Below are positions 10,159 through 17,842 of a stretch of 64,000 nt of DNA, one piece after another. The notes under the pieces are model-generated. The model saw nothing but the letters and a program-made list of their open reading frames with translations. It did not search any database and was not told the origin of the DNA. Made by a program: the position numbers and the translations under genes. The stretch's first letter is position 1. Each line of letters opens with the position of its first letter. The stretch comes from Shewanella hanedai (GTDB lineage: Bacteria > Pseudomonadota > Gammaproteobacteria > Enterobacterales > Shewanellaceae): assembly GCF_007197645.1 (NCBI RefSeq), contig NZ_VKGK01000011.1:108712-172711 (forward strand), written 5' to 3'.

Positions 10159-11625
10159 TTAGGTTCGCTTATCAATATATTGCTGAAGCAATCTACGAAC
10201 ATTTTCAGCTTTGGTTCCATAAACAATCTGCACACCGTTACCAACAACGATCACGCCCTTAGCCCCTATCTGATTCAGTTTGACTTTATCAATCAATTTG
10301 GGGTCTTTAACACTGATCCTTAACCGAGTCAGACAAGCATGTAAACCAGTAATATTATCAACACCGCCTAAGCCATGAACGATGGTACTCATGCTTATTC
10401 TTGTTTTACTGTCTTGGGCGACTCTTCCTGGAGTTTTTAAGTTAAACAGTAATATCGAACTTCTAAAAACAAGATAATAGATAACCCCAGTGATTGGCCC
10501 TAAAATGAAAAACCACTCAATCCTTTGGGCATTCCCCATCAGCAGAATAAAGTCCACCAGCCCATGAGAGAAAACAATACTATGATGAATATCCAGTAAG
10601 ATACACACTGAATAAGCTAGACCAGTTAACATTGCATGTATGATAAATAGCACTGGAGCCACAAATAAAAAAGCGAACTCTATCGGCTCAGTGACCCCAG
10701 TAAGCCAGCTCGCCATGGCAGCAGAGATCATAATCCCCGCCACTCTGTTTCTTTGAGCTTTATCCGCACAGCGCCAAATCGCAAGTGCTGCTGCAGGTAA
10801 TCCCCACATTTTAATCAAGTAACCGCCAGCCAAATTACCCGCTAATGGATCCCCCGCCAAATAGCGTGCGACTTCACCACGAACCACCTCACCTTCTCGC
10901 ATGTATTGCCCCATTTCAAGGTAAAACGGGGCATTCCAGATGTGATGTAATCCTAACGGAATAAGTAAGCGTTCAACGGCGCCATACAATGCAAATGCTT
11001 CTGCTGGTTTTTGATAAACAACCCAATTTGAAAACCTTTCAATCCAAGCCGACATCGTGGGCCATATCAAAATAGAGAGGTAGGCTAACAAGATGCACAG
11101 TGGGATCATCAACAAAGGAGCACTTCGCCTGCCTTCGAAAAATGAGAATACCAATGGAAGGCGCAAACGTTCACTCTGCTTTACCGCAAGGCAAGTCACT
11201 GCACCAACGAGCATGCCACCAGCAATGCCTGTATCGATAGTTTCAACGCCCCACAATTGGCGAGTTTGCACTGCGTAGACACTCGCAAGTGCCGCCGTGC
11301 TAGAGAGAAAAACCCCGAAACCAAACACGGCACTGAATGCGGCAATCCCCTGATCTTTACAGAACCCAATAGCGATTGCCACAGCAAACAACATCGGCAT
11401 CATGCTAAAGATAAGGTTACCGACAGTTAACATCAGTACACTAACAACATCTGGAATAAAAGGCAGTGGGTTCATTGCCAACCCAAGCATGACACCAGCG
11501 GCAGGCAGGATAGCAATAGGGATCAACAGCGCCTGGCTTAGGCGCTGTGCAAACTTAAACCAATGCTCTTTAAGATACGTTAAGGGATTTAAGAATCGAT
11601 TTGTTTGTTCCAGATCTGCAGCCAT
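10159..11625 (-). CDS. PTS transporter of the glucose/N-acetylglucosamine family, EIICB
   Basis: Inner-membrane sugar permease with a C-terminal EIIB domain. Residues about 20-390 form the EIIC membrane domain (FAQRLSQALLIPIAILPAAG near the start, GVTEPIEFAFLF in the substrate-site loop). Residues about 410-488 are EIIB, with the phospho-accepting Cys in LHACLTRLRISV. There is no EIIA domain, so phosphate must come from a separate Crr-type EIIA. The assigned start overlaps the end of the flavodoxin gene by 37 bp; no better ATG is visible. Substrate is uncertain: glucose and N-acetylglucosamine are the main options. Confidence 0.88.
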   Translation of the reverse strand: MAADLEQTNRFLNPLTYLKEHWFKFAQRLSQALLIPIAILPAAGVMLGLAMNPLPFIPDVVSVLMLTVGNLIFSMMPMLFAVAIAIGFCKDQGIAAFSAVFGFGVFLSSTAALASVYAVQTRQLWGVETIDTGIAGGMLVGAVTCLAVKQSERLRLPLVFSFFEGRRSAPLLMIPLCILLAYLSILIWPTMSAWIERFSNWVVYQKPAEAFALYGAVERLLIPLGLHHIWNAPFYLEMGQYMREGEVVRGEVARYLAGDPLAGNLAGGYLIKMWGLPAAALAIWRCADKAQRNRVAGIMISAAMASWLTGVTEPIEFAFLFVAPVLFIIHAMLTGLAYSVCILLDIHHSIVFSHGLVDFILLMGNAQRIEWFFILGPITGVIYYLVFRSSILLFNLKTPGRVAQDSKTRISMSTIVHGLGGVDNITGLHACLTRLRISVKDPKLIDKVKLNQIGAKGVIVVGNGVQIVYGTKAENVRRLLQQYIDKRT

Positions 11626-12041
11626 GCTTTGGCAGTTACCTCAGGTTCCATCGTTTCACAGGCGTCGACTTTCAACAGTAAGCCGACACGATGAGCCCCC
11701 AATTCAGTCAACAGCTCATCAAACTGTATTCCAGCTCGACAGAAAGTATCGTAACTTGAGTCCCCTAATGCGATAACACCATATTTTAAATTTGGAAGAT
11801 AAGGAGCTTGAGATTTAAGCATCTCAAACCAAGGAAGGATCTCATCCGGAACATCGCCTTGGCCAGTAGTTGAACACACGACTAATAACACCTCATCTTG
11901 AGGAGGTATGAAATCAGTAAGCGCATCACTTTGGAATAACTGAACTTCTCGACCTGTTGCTTGAATATCGTCCCTTAATGTCTCGGCTACAAATTGTGCA
12001 TTACCATATACAGTTCCAAAAATCAGATTCACTTTTCTCAT
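11589..12041 (-). CDS. yqcA: YqcA/MioC-type small flavodoxin
   Basis: FMN-binding electron carrier of 150 residues. The phosphate-binding loop is IFGTVYGNAQFVAE, the second FMN loop is CSTTGQGDVPDEILPWF, and a third is ALGDSSYDTFCRAG. It lies next to truC and yqcC, matching the E. coli yqcA-truC-yqcC neighbourhood, so I prefer the YqcA name over MioC. Its 3' end overlaps the 5' end of the PTS gene. Confidence 0.88.
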   Translation of the reverse strand: MRKVNLIFGTVYGNAQFVAETLRDDIQATGREVQLFQSDALTDFIPPQDEVLLVVCSTTGQGDVPDEILPWFEMLKSQAPYLPNLKYGVIALGDSSYDTFCRAGIQFDELLTELGAHRVGLLLKVDACETMEPEVTAKAWLQIWNKQIDS

Positions 12042-12143
12042 GTTATACGTCGCCTTGAGACCAAATTAGCTTTATAATTAAACAATACTTTATTGACAGC
12101 TTCATGCCAACTTATTTGCCTGAAACTTCAAGGATATAAATCG

Positions 12144-12323
12144 ATGCGCCACTCTAGTCGACATAAACACCTCAAACACCTTCATCGCGCCGCCCATATC
12201 AGACGCATGTGCTACTTCAGAACGGTCAAGTTAAACGACATTAACAACTCGTTATCCCAAGTCACGGAAAATCAAGCGACTCCGCTAGATATTAAGGCTA
12301 GTGATAATCTCCATACAAAATAA
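12144..12323 (+). CDS. Possible small basic protein, 59 aa
   Basis: An ATG at 12144 is preceded by AAGGA nine bases upstream and opens a 59-codon frame beginning MRHSSRHKHLKHLHRAAHIRR, very rich in His and Arg at the N-terminus and polar at the C-terminus. It lies in the 300-bp gap between convergent-facing gene ends. A longer reading from 12093 lacks a good ribosome site. I do not recognise a family; it may be a real small protein or a chance frame. Confidence 0.35.
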   Translation: MRHSSRHKHLKHLHRAAHIRRMCYFRTVKLNDINNSLSQVTENQATPLDIKASDNLHTK

Positions 12324-12340
12324 CTCGCGTAAAATAAGCA

Positions 12341-13213
12341 TTAAACGATAAGAGATGACGGCTCTGAAACCAACATATCCTCATTCCAGCCAAAAGCATT
12401 AAACAAAGTAAACCATTCCTGTTCCAACTCTGTTTCAACCGTCATTCTTTCTCCCGTTCTTGGATGAGCGAAAGAGAGACTTTTAGCAATTAGCCAAAGT
12501 CTATTGATTGCGAAGTGCTCTCTAAAAAACTTATTCTGTTTACCGTCACCATGAGTCGTGTCACCCACAATAGGATGTCTCAGATGAGCCATATGACGTC
12601 TTAATTGATGTTTACGACCGGTATGTGGCGAAAGCTTTATCATAGCGTAACGGCTACTTGCATAACGACCTGACGGGTAAGGAATTTCAGCATTAAGTAA
12701 AGGTTGGTAACTGGTCACTGCATCTTGAGCTGCTTTATTTGGATCGACATCTTTATCGCCATGATCATCAAGCTCAACTCTCAGTGCATAATCTAATGTG
12801 CCAGCTTCATTCATATTGCCTCTAACAATCGCTAAATATTGCTTTTGGACTGTTTTAGCAGAAAATTGCTCACATAAATTATTTGCCATCTCGCTGCTTT
12901 TTGCAAAAAGAAGCACGCCTGATGTCGGCCTGTCTAAACGATGGACAGGAAATACATGGCAACCCACTTTATCTCGAGTCATCTGCATAGCAAAGAAACG
13001 CTCGCGTCGTGCTAAGTAAGATCTGTGCACCAGAAGCCCAGCAGGTTTATGAATGACGACAATATCTTCATCTTCAAATAGTATCTCGATCTCTGGGGGT
13101 ACTTCATCCGCTAACCCATCATTAAGGGCTAACTCATCATTAAGGGCTAACTCATCAAACTCTTCAGATGAATGGTGCATATTGTCCTGGTCTAGCTGAT
13201 TATCATTGTTCAC
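12341..13213 (-). CDS. truC: tRNA pseudouridine(65) synthase TruC
   Basis: RluA-family pseudouridine synthase; TruC modifies U65 in tRNAs. The catalytic motif is VHRLDRPTSGVLLFAK with the nucleophilic Asp, preceded by HKPAGLLVHRS and followed by SPHTGRKHQLRRHMAHL. The core begins near residue 40 (EIEILFEDEDIVVIHKP). The assigned start adds about 40 acidic residues absent from E. coli TruC, containing a duplicated LALNDE unit. Its start overlaps the 3' end of yqcC by 11 bp. The assignment is supported by yqcA/yqcC neighbours. Confidence 0.9.
   Translation of the reverse strand: MNNDNQLDQDNMHHSSEEFDELALNDELALNDGLADEVPPEIEILFEDEDIVVIHKPAGLLVHRSYLARRERFFAMQMTRDKVGCHVFPVHRLDRPTSGVLLFAKSSEMANNLCEQFSAKTVQKQYLAIVRGNMNEAGTLDYALRVELDDHGDKDVDPNKAAQDAVTSYQPLLNAEIPYPSGRYASSRYAMIKLSPHTGRKHQLRRHMAHLRHPIVGDTTHGDGKQNKFFREHFAINRLWLIAKSLSFAHPRTGERMTVETELEQEWFTLFNAFGWNEDMLVSEPSSLIV
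13121..13156. repeat. Perfect 18-bp tandem duplication in truC
   Basis: Two exact head-to-tail copies (13121-13138 and 13139-13156) within the N-terminal extension of truC, in frame, encoding a repeated acidic hexapeptide. A third degenerate partial unit precedes them. Confidence 0.9.
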
Positions 13214-13556
13214 TTAGTAAATTATCCAAATCATCAAAAATCATTATTAATGGCTGCAAATGGGACTGAGCGTTCCATACATGATGCGCCATCGGCGCGA
13301 TTGAAATACTTGAGGGAAGTGCACTCTTCGATATTATCAACTGATTCATCTTGGGAATGAAAATAAATTGCACCCAATTCTCAAATGACATCACCTCACA
13401 GCTAAAAGGAGAGGTGTTAGCCATCGCTTCTTGAGAAGGGGCCTCCTTTGACCATAAACCATGAACCTTAAGTTCATCCTCTAACTGGCACAGTTTTTCA
13501 GTTGTCTTTATATACAGCACGGCATAAACCTTTTTACACTCTAATTTGGTACTCAT
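13203..13556 (-). CDS. yqcC: YqcC family protein (DUF446)
   Basis: Small conserved protein of unknown function. The conserved core is visible: LxELKVHGLWSKEAPS, SPFSCEVMSFENWVQFIFIPKM (the W-Q-FIPxM signature), and a C-terminal LQPLIMIFDDLDNLL. I start at the ATG at 13556 (117 aa); a GTG at 13565 is possible. It overlaps truC by 11 bp, indicating translational coupling in a yqcC-truC-yqcA operon, as in E. coli where csrB adjoins yqcC. Confidence 0.85.
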   Translation of the reverse strand: MSTKLECKKVYAVLYIKTTEKLCQLEDELKVHGLWSKEAPSQEAMANTSPFSCEVMSFENWVQFIFIPKMNQLIISKSALPSSISIAPMAHHVWNAQSHLQPLIMIFDDLDNLLSEQ

Positions 13557-13595
13557 ATTTAACACACAATAATATCATCTCAACCCACTTCTCCC

Positions 13596-13601
13596 TATAA
13601 T
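13596..13601 (+). promoter_or_regulatory. Candidate -10 element for the DUF3549 operon
   Basis: TATAAT at 13596-13601, 45 bp before the ATG at 13646, in the divergent gap with yqcC. No good -35 hexamer at the expected spacing. Confidence 0.4.
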
Positions 13602-13645
13602 ACCCATTATATTAAAAAGCAGATCATCGGTGTTACGGCAGGAAA

Positions 13646-14659
13646 ATGACAGAAATAACGACCCTTACTCAGTTCTTATCAACAGCGAATACTCAATTTC
13701 AAGTCTATGACATGGGAAGAAGGGTGCAACAGATTGATATGCAAGAATTTCAGCAGATTGAGGAGCTAACCACACCTTATCCAGCCCCTATTTTAGGGCA
13801 TGCTCAATTTGCCATTGTTTTTTGGGATGCAAGCCAGCAACATTATATCTGGTTTCTAAAGCTACCTTTGGATGAACGCGGTTTACTGTCACCCGCTCCC
13901 AGAACGCAATTTATTAGAATGATTATTGAGGCATTAGGCCGGGATCCTTCGCAGGTACTCTCTGAGGAACAACAGCAGAAGTTAGCTAATCACCCATTTT
14001 CATTTAAGCCTACATCAGAAAAGTTGGCTCTTTTTAATGCATTGGTGAAAAAGCAGCTTGAACAAAAAGCCTCTCCACAATATGAATTCGCCTATCAATA
14101 TCTTTCTAAACAAGTAAAGGCTGAAAACTGGCAAGAGATTGGACTGCAAGGCATTGCAGACATCTGTGTGCGCGCCGATGAACTCGATCATCTTACCGTT
14201 CTGATTAATAGCTTTGACTATGCAAGTACTGAAGTGCAAGTGGCTGTATGCCAGTGTCTCGAACACTTAGCTGTCGATGAACAATTGGCTGACACCATAT
14301 TGAAAAAGTTGATCGCTGCCGATAATGAGCTAAAACCTTATTATCTGCGTGCCCTTGCCTCAGATGAAGCAAAATCTTCAGCTGGGATATCGCACCTTGC
14401 AGAGCTCAATTTACTTGATGCTAATGCCCTCATCACCATCGCAGCCCGCAACTGGGCAGCGTTAAAAGATGATCACACTCGAAGCACCTTCCTCGAAGCC
14501 CTTGCCGCTCAGGAACAACACTTCTTTAATCAAATTTTTGCTGATATTGTAGCGATACCAGTATTGCGAATTCAGCTACTATCCGATCTTCGTAATCCAG
14601 ATAGAAGTGCCATACTTTCAGCTGCTATAGGGGGATTATTTAAGGTGACAAAAGCATGA
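13646..14659 (+). CDS. DUF3549 family protein
   Basis: A 337-residue cytoplasmic protein without signal peptide or membrane segments. The N-terminal part (TLTQFLSTANTQFQVYDMGRR...YPAPILGHAQFAIVFW...WFLKLPLDERGLL) matches the DUF3549 pattern known from Shewanella and Vibrio. The C-terminal half is helical and HEAT-like (LAELNLLDANALITIAARNW). It overlaps the next gene in ATGA, so the two are translationally coupled. Function unknown. Confidence 0.8.
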   Translation: MTEITTLTQFLSTANTQFQVYDMGRRVQQIDMQEFQQIEELTTPYPAPILGHAQFAIVFWDASQQHYIWFLKLPLDERGLLSPAPRTQFIRMIIEALGRDPSQVLSEEQQQKLANHPFSFKPTSEKLALFNALVKKQLEQKASPQYEFAYQYLSKQVKAENWQEIGLQGIADICVRADELDHLTVLINSFDYASTEVQVAVCQCLEHLAVDEQLADTILKKLIAADNELKPYYLRALASDEAKSSAGISHLAELNLLDANALITIAARNWAALKDDHTRSTFLEALAAQEQHFFNQIFADIVAIPVLRIQLLSDLRNPDRSAILSAAIGGLFKVTKA

Positions 14660-15045
14660 TGACCGATTTTTTATTATTTGCCGCAGTGATCGTCATTGTC
14701 GCATTTTTTTGGCAACTTCGACAAATGGCTGAACTGAGCCGTGTTTTTGCCGACAGAGAATGCCACAAACAAAAAGTGCAGTTGTTAGCCATTGCGATGG
14801 AATCCGCCAGACCCAGTATTGGGGGCAGTAGCGGCCTAACGTGGAAGGCTAAATATCTTCTTGAGTTTAGTACTGATGGGATCAATCAATATCGAGCACA
14901 TATTTGGATGCATGGAAAGACAGTTAAAAAAGTTGACTGGCCTATTTTCCCCGAACCTGAATGGTTTGAAGCGCCTGAAGCAAGAGGATCTGTTGGGGGG
15001 AGTTGTGGCTCTCGTGGAAGCTGTAACACAGGAAAATGTAAATAA
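14656..15045 (+). CDS. DUF3301 family membrane-anchored protein with Cys-rich tail
   Basis: A 129-residue protein with an N-terminal membrane anchor (FLLFAAVIVIVAFFWQL, residues about 5-21), a soluble region containing LTWKAKYLLEFSTDGINQYRAHIWMHG, and a Gly/Cys-rich end GGSCGSRGSCNTGKCK with three Cys. The topology and central motif fit DUF3301. The Cys tail could bind metal or be redox active; that is inference. The start overlaps the DUF3549 stop; a second ATG at 14659 is possible. The hairpin at 15096-15118 lies just downstream. Confidence 0.8.
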   Translation: MMTDFLLFAAVIVIVAFFWQLRQMAELSRVFADRECHKQKVQLLAIAMESARPSIGGSSGLTWKAKYLLEFSTDGINQYRAHIWMHGKTVKKVDWPIFPEPEWFEAPEARGSVGGSCGSRGSCNTGKCK

Positions 15046-15095
15046 AGGCGATTGCCTAAACAAGACCAAGTTAATAAAAAACAGATAAAGAAAAA

Positions 15096-15118
15096 GCGCG
15101 GCTTCGTTGAAGTCGCGC
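15096..15118. terminator. Terminator of csrB (minus); may also stop the DUF3301 gene
   Basis: Stem GCGCG-CTTC / GAAG-CGCGC with one A-C mismatch and a 3-nt loop. On the minus strand it is followed directly by TTTTTC, giving a strong intrinsic terminator for the RNA encoded upstream; on the plus strand the T tract is interrupted. Confidence 0.85.
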
Positions 15119-15242
15119 CCTTTATTTCTTTTGTTAAGCAATCCAGCTATTTATTGTGCTCCCTGCACCATCCATGCGTTCAAAATGCTCCTTGCTTCAT
15201 CCTTGATACTTCCATTTTTCCCTGTAACTCACTCTCTGAGTA

Positions 15243-15315
15243 AGTACTCATCCATGAACTCAGTAATCCATTTACTAAGCTAGCTCAATCCTTAAGCGTG
15301 TCCAAATCCATCCCT
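15243..15315. repeat. Internal csrB repeat, copy 1
   Basis: About 73 bp that recurs imperfectly at 15369-15441. The plus-strand block from CTCAATCC through AAATCCATCC is identical in both copies, while the hairpin arms differ but still pair. Confidence 0.85.
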
Positions 15316-15368
15316 GTTATATCCCTATCACTTCCTTTTGATTTCCGTGTATCTACTTATAAATAAGC

Positions 15369-15441
15369 AGTTACTCATCCATGTTCTCGGTTATCCTTTT
15401 ACCGAGCTGGCTCAATCCTTAAGCGTGTCCAAATCCATCCT
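15369..15441. repeat. Internal csrB repeat, copy 2
   Basis: Second copy of the 15243-15315 unit, offset by 126 bp. The hairpin at 15386-15406 replaces the one at 15259-15279 with a different stem sequence. Confidence 0.85.
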
Positions 15442-15814
15442 TGTAGCATCCCTTCTGCACTATCCATGTGTCCTGTCTTCCAGACAGCAAACCTTCCATC
15501 CTGGATTGTTTAACTTTCCTAAGTCAGTACTAACACACCATCCTAGTGTGCTCCATCCTTGATAATGTCCCTATAGTGCTTTTCCCTAAGTCACTTTCGA
15601 TCATCCTGATCACTGAATCCATTCATTTACCGTATGTCCGTCTACGAGTTAAATATTAGAGTAAATATGAGAAAAAATGGGGTGAGAGTAGAAATCAAGT
15701 TTTTAACTAAGATGAGTCTTAGCAGAAGAACAAACTTAATTAGTTGTTTTTAAATGATATAAATTTAAAGGTGGGGTTTATCTATTGTTATTCTCTTCAC
15801 ATGTCGCACGCTCT

Positions 15815-15832
15815 TGTGAGAGATCTCTTACA
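15815..15832. promoter_or_regulatory. GacA/UvrY-type box upstream of csrB
   Basis: TGTGAG-AGATCT-CTTACA matches the Pseudomonas GacA consensus TGTAAG-N6-CTTACA at 11 of 12 fixed positions, with the exact 6-nt spacer. Its centre lies about 180 bp upstream of the estimated csrB start, the distance typical for GacA-activated rsm/csr RNA promoters. The rest of the 15641-15963 gap has no ORF. Confidence 0.8.
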
Positions 15833-15963
15833 TCTGTTGTAGCCGTTTAGGATAACCGCTACAACCCAGTCTCAGCTTAATCCCAGCGATTGAACTTCTC
15901 TATGTATCTTGAAGGACGAAATTTAATCCGAGTAAACATATTTAGAGGTTGATATAGCTATAT

Positions 15964-16293
15964 TTAACGACGGAAAAATTTACCGACTCGCTGTGCAAAC
16001 ATAAGCCAATCACCCAAGAAACTATAAAACGGATACTGAAAAGTAGCAGGTTTATTCTTCTCAAAAATAAAGTGCCCAATCCAAGCAAATCCATAACCAA
16101 CTAAAGGCAAAAGCAAAAGTTGGATCCAGTTTTGAGTCATAAGCGTTTCAATCAAAATCACTAAAATGGACAAGGTACCAATATAATGTAAGCGCCTACA
16201 GGTGGAGTTTTGGTGTTGTGATAGATAAAAGGGGTAAAAATCTTTAAAAGTTGAGTATGCTTTTTCCCCATTTAATTTAGCGGGCTCAGTCAT
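15964..16293 (-). CDS. DUF962 / Mpo1-like membrane protein
   Basis: Small membrane protein; yeast Mpo1 of this family is a dioxygenase acting on 2-hydroxy fatty acids. The 109 residues begin MTEPAKLNGEKAYSTF and contain FYPFYLSQHQNSTCRRLHYIGT (family His-rich N-terminal motif), hydrophobic segments, and GYGFAWIGHFIFEKNKPATF with the second conserved His region. I chose the ATG at 16293, which overlaps the GNAT stop by 8 bp (coupled); the upstream in-frame start would overlap that gene much further. The enzymatic role here is inferred. Confidence 0.8.
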   Translation of the reverse strand: MTEPAKLNGEKAYSTFKDFYPFYLSQHQNSTCRRLHYIGTLSILVILIETLMTQNWIQLLLLPLVGYGFAWIGHFIFEKNKPATFQYPFYSFLGDWLMFAQRVGKFFRR

Positions 16294-16933
16294 TATCGTG
16301 ACCACGATAAAACAGTAATTCACCTTCAACATTGCCTATCGACAACGGCTCTAAAAGGGTAAACCCATGTTGGCTAAAAAGTTGTGCATGGCTCGCATCA
16401 CTCGCAAAAACACCGATCCCTTCCAGTTCAGGCTGTTCATCACACCAGCTTAATGCTGCTTGAACCAACTGACTTCCAAGCCCCTTCCCTTGCTCTGTAG
16501 GAGAAACCGCAATAAATTGCAAAATACCGCAATGAGGGCTTGGTAGATGTTCTAACAGTGAAGACTCTTTCTTAATCAAAGCCTGTGTTGATTGCCATCC
16601 TGTACTAATTAGCATCTTTAAACGCCAATGCCAGTATCTAGACTCCCCTAATGGAACTTGTTGAGTCACGATACAAGCAACACCAACCATTCTGTCTGAA
16701 TCGAACAACCCAATTAATGCCTGCTCTTGTTGCCATAACTCGTTGAGTTCCTCACGTATTGCCCCTCTCAACTTTTGCTCATACATGGCTAAATCGCCGG
16801 CATGTAATGAATCAATAAAGAAGGGGTCATCGTGATAGGCGTTATAGAGTATTGATGCTGCAACCCGAAGATCTTCAGCCGTTAGGTATACAGCTCGATA
16901 AGCTTCTAGTAATGCGTTAGCGTCTTTAGTCAT
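16286..16933 (-). CDS. GNAT family N-acetyltransferase
   Basis: A 215-residue acetyltransferase of unknown substrate. The acetyl-CoA motif A is visible: LQFIAVSPTEQGKGLGSQLVQAAL (Q/RxxGxG/A), followed by a motif-B-like segment GIGVFASDASHAQLFSQHGFTLLEP. The N-terminus (YLTAEDLRVAASILYNAYHDDPFF) is typical of the family. It is co-transcribed with the downstream DUF962 gene through an 8-bp overlap. Confidence 0.85.
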   Translation of the reverse strand: MTKDANALLEAYRAVYLTAEDLRVAASILYNAYHDDPFFIDSLHAGDLAMYEQKLRGAIREELNELWQQEQALIGLFDSDRMVGVACIVTQQVPLGESRYWHWRLKMLISTGWQSTQALIKKESSLLEHLPSPHCGILQFIAVSPTEQGKGLGSQLVQAALSWCDEQPELEGIGVFASDASHAQLFSQHGFTLLEPLSIGNVEGELLFYRGHDND

Positions 16934-17093
16934 TAATTGATAACCTTCAATCTAGAACAGTTATCAACCAATGTATCAAGCCCAATTGACAGTGTAAATA
17001 TTATTCAGATATGCTTTGAAAATAACCACTTTTTGTTTAAGTTTGATCCATACTCATAATAGCTAGCAAGTATCGTTATTTAAGGAGCGGTCA

Positions 17094-17324
17094 ATGGATA
17101 CGACGCCACAAGATCTTAGCCATTTGTTTGAACAACTAGGCATAGATAACAGTGAAGACAATATTGACAAATTTATTGCGAGCAAGCAGATCCCTGCCAA
17201 TGTATTAATATGCCAGGCTGAGTTCTGGAGTGAATCACAGAAAAGCTTCTTAAGAGAAGCGATAGAGGAAGACGCCCAATGGTCTGAACTTATCGACCAA
17301 TTAGACGCCCTTATCAGAAAGTGA
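17094..17324 (+). CDS. DUF2789 family protein
   Basis: A 76-residue cytoplasmic protein, helical and acidic. The pattern LSHLFEQLGIDNSEDNIDKFIASK...AEFWSESQKSFLREAIEEDAQWSELIDQLD fits the DUF2789 family. AAGGAG precedes the ATG. It is convergent with the DUF3192 lipoprotein, with only 3 bp between the stops. Function unknown. Confidence 0.8.
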   Translation: MDTTPQDLSHLFEQLGIDNSEDNIDKFIASKQIPANVLICQAEFWSESQKSFLREAIEEDAQWSELIDQLDALIRK

Positions 17325-17327
17325 TGT

Positions 17328-17699
17328 TTAAATGGTGAGGTAAGCTTTCTCACCCCAACCCACAAGACTATTATTACTGATGACTACAGGCGTGCATTCA
17401 TCTTTTGTAATCTTGCCATCACCACTGTTTCGTTGCGTTCGATAAAAAAGCACGTGCACCTCTTTTTCATTCTCGATATAAGCCTCATAAAAGTCAGCTT
17501 TCCCCATCAAAACGTTAACTTGATCTTGATTCATCCCTAAGGCTAATTTAGCCAAATTTGCACGATTTACATTTTGTTTGGTTTCCCAACCATCTTGACC
17601 ATTCCAACCAGATTCTCCATCACCGATATTGAGTACACACCCAGATAGGCTTAAACTTGCAATGCTAATAAATGCTAAACCAATTAAATTTGTTTTCAC
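17328..17699 (-). CDS. DUF3192 family lipoprotein
   Basis: A 123-residue lipoprotein: signal peptide ending in the lipobox LSGC (Cys at residue 21), a Gly/Asn-rich linker, then NRANLAKLALGMNQDQVNVLMGKADF, a SmpA/OmlA-like fold element, and FYRTQRNSGDGKITKDECTPVVISNNSLVGWG. This matches DUF3192. Likely periplasmic and membrane-anchored; function unknown. Confidence 0.8.
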   Translation of the reverse strand: MKTNLIGLAFISIASLSLSGCVLNIGDGESGWNGQDGWETKQNVNRANLAKLALGMNQDQVNVLMGKADFYEAYIENEKEVHVLFYRTQRNSGDGKITKDECTPVVISNNSLVGWGEKAYLTI

Positions 17700-17842
17700 T
17701 ATGACTTCCTGTTTCTTTATTATGGTTAGACTCGTTAAAGCAAATTACAGGCCAATACAATATCGCATTGTTTATATTGATATTTATTAATTAGTGAACA
17801 ATTTTATTAGTCGTTTAGGCTAGCTATTGAGAAAAATAACCA

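Larger units (their letters stand above)
15090..15640 (-). ncRNA. csrB: CsrB-family CsrA-sequestering regulatory RNA
   Basis: No protein gene is convincing here. Read on the minus strand, the segment holds about 37 GGA trinucleotides in 550 nt, mostly as AGGAU, AUGGAU or AGGGA. Many lie in short hairpin loops: 15599-15611 (GATC/GATC, loop AGGAT), 15534-15550 (CACAC/GTGTG), 15473-15487 (CTGTC/GACAG), 15386-15406 (CTCGGT/ACCGAG), 15259-15279 (8-bp stem, loop ATGGA). This is the architecture of CsrB/RsmZ RNAs, which titrate the translational regulator CsrA. A strong terminator ends it and a GacA-type box lies about 180 bp upstream. In E. coli csrB lies between yqcC and syd; here it is in the same neighbourhood. 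The 5' end (about 15640) is estimated. Confidence 0.88.

Noticed and set aside
15052..15562. Three plus-strand frames (15052-15243, 15338-15562 and a short one) across csrB
   Set aside because: They oppose the direction of the GGA-rich RNA and have no good ribosome sites or protein-like composition.
15150..15620. Repeated TCCATCC-type motifs considered as a CRISPR or satellite array
   Set aside because: No constant-length repeat-spacer pattern; the motifs sit in hairpin loops and fit CsrA sites on the opposite strand.
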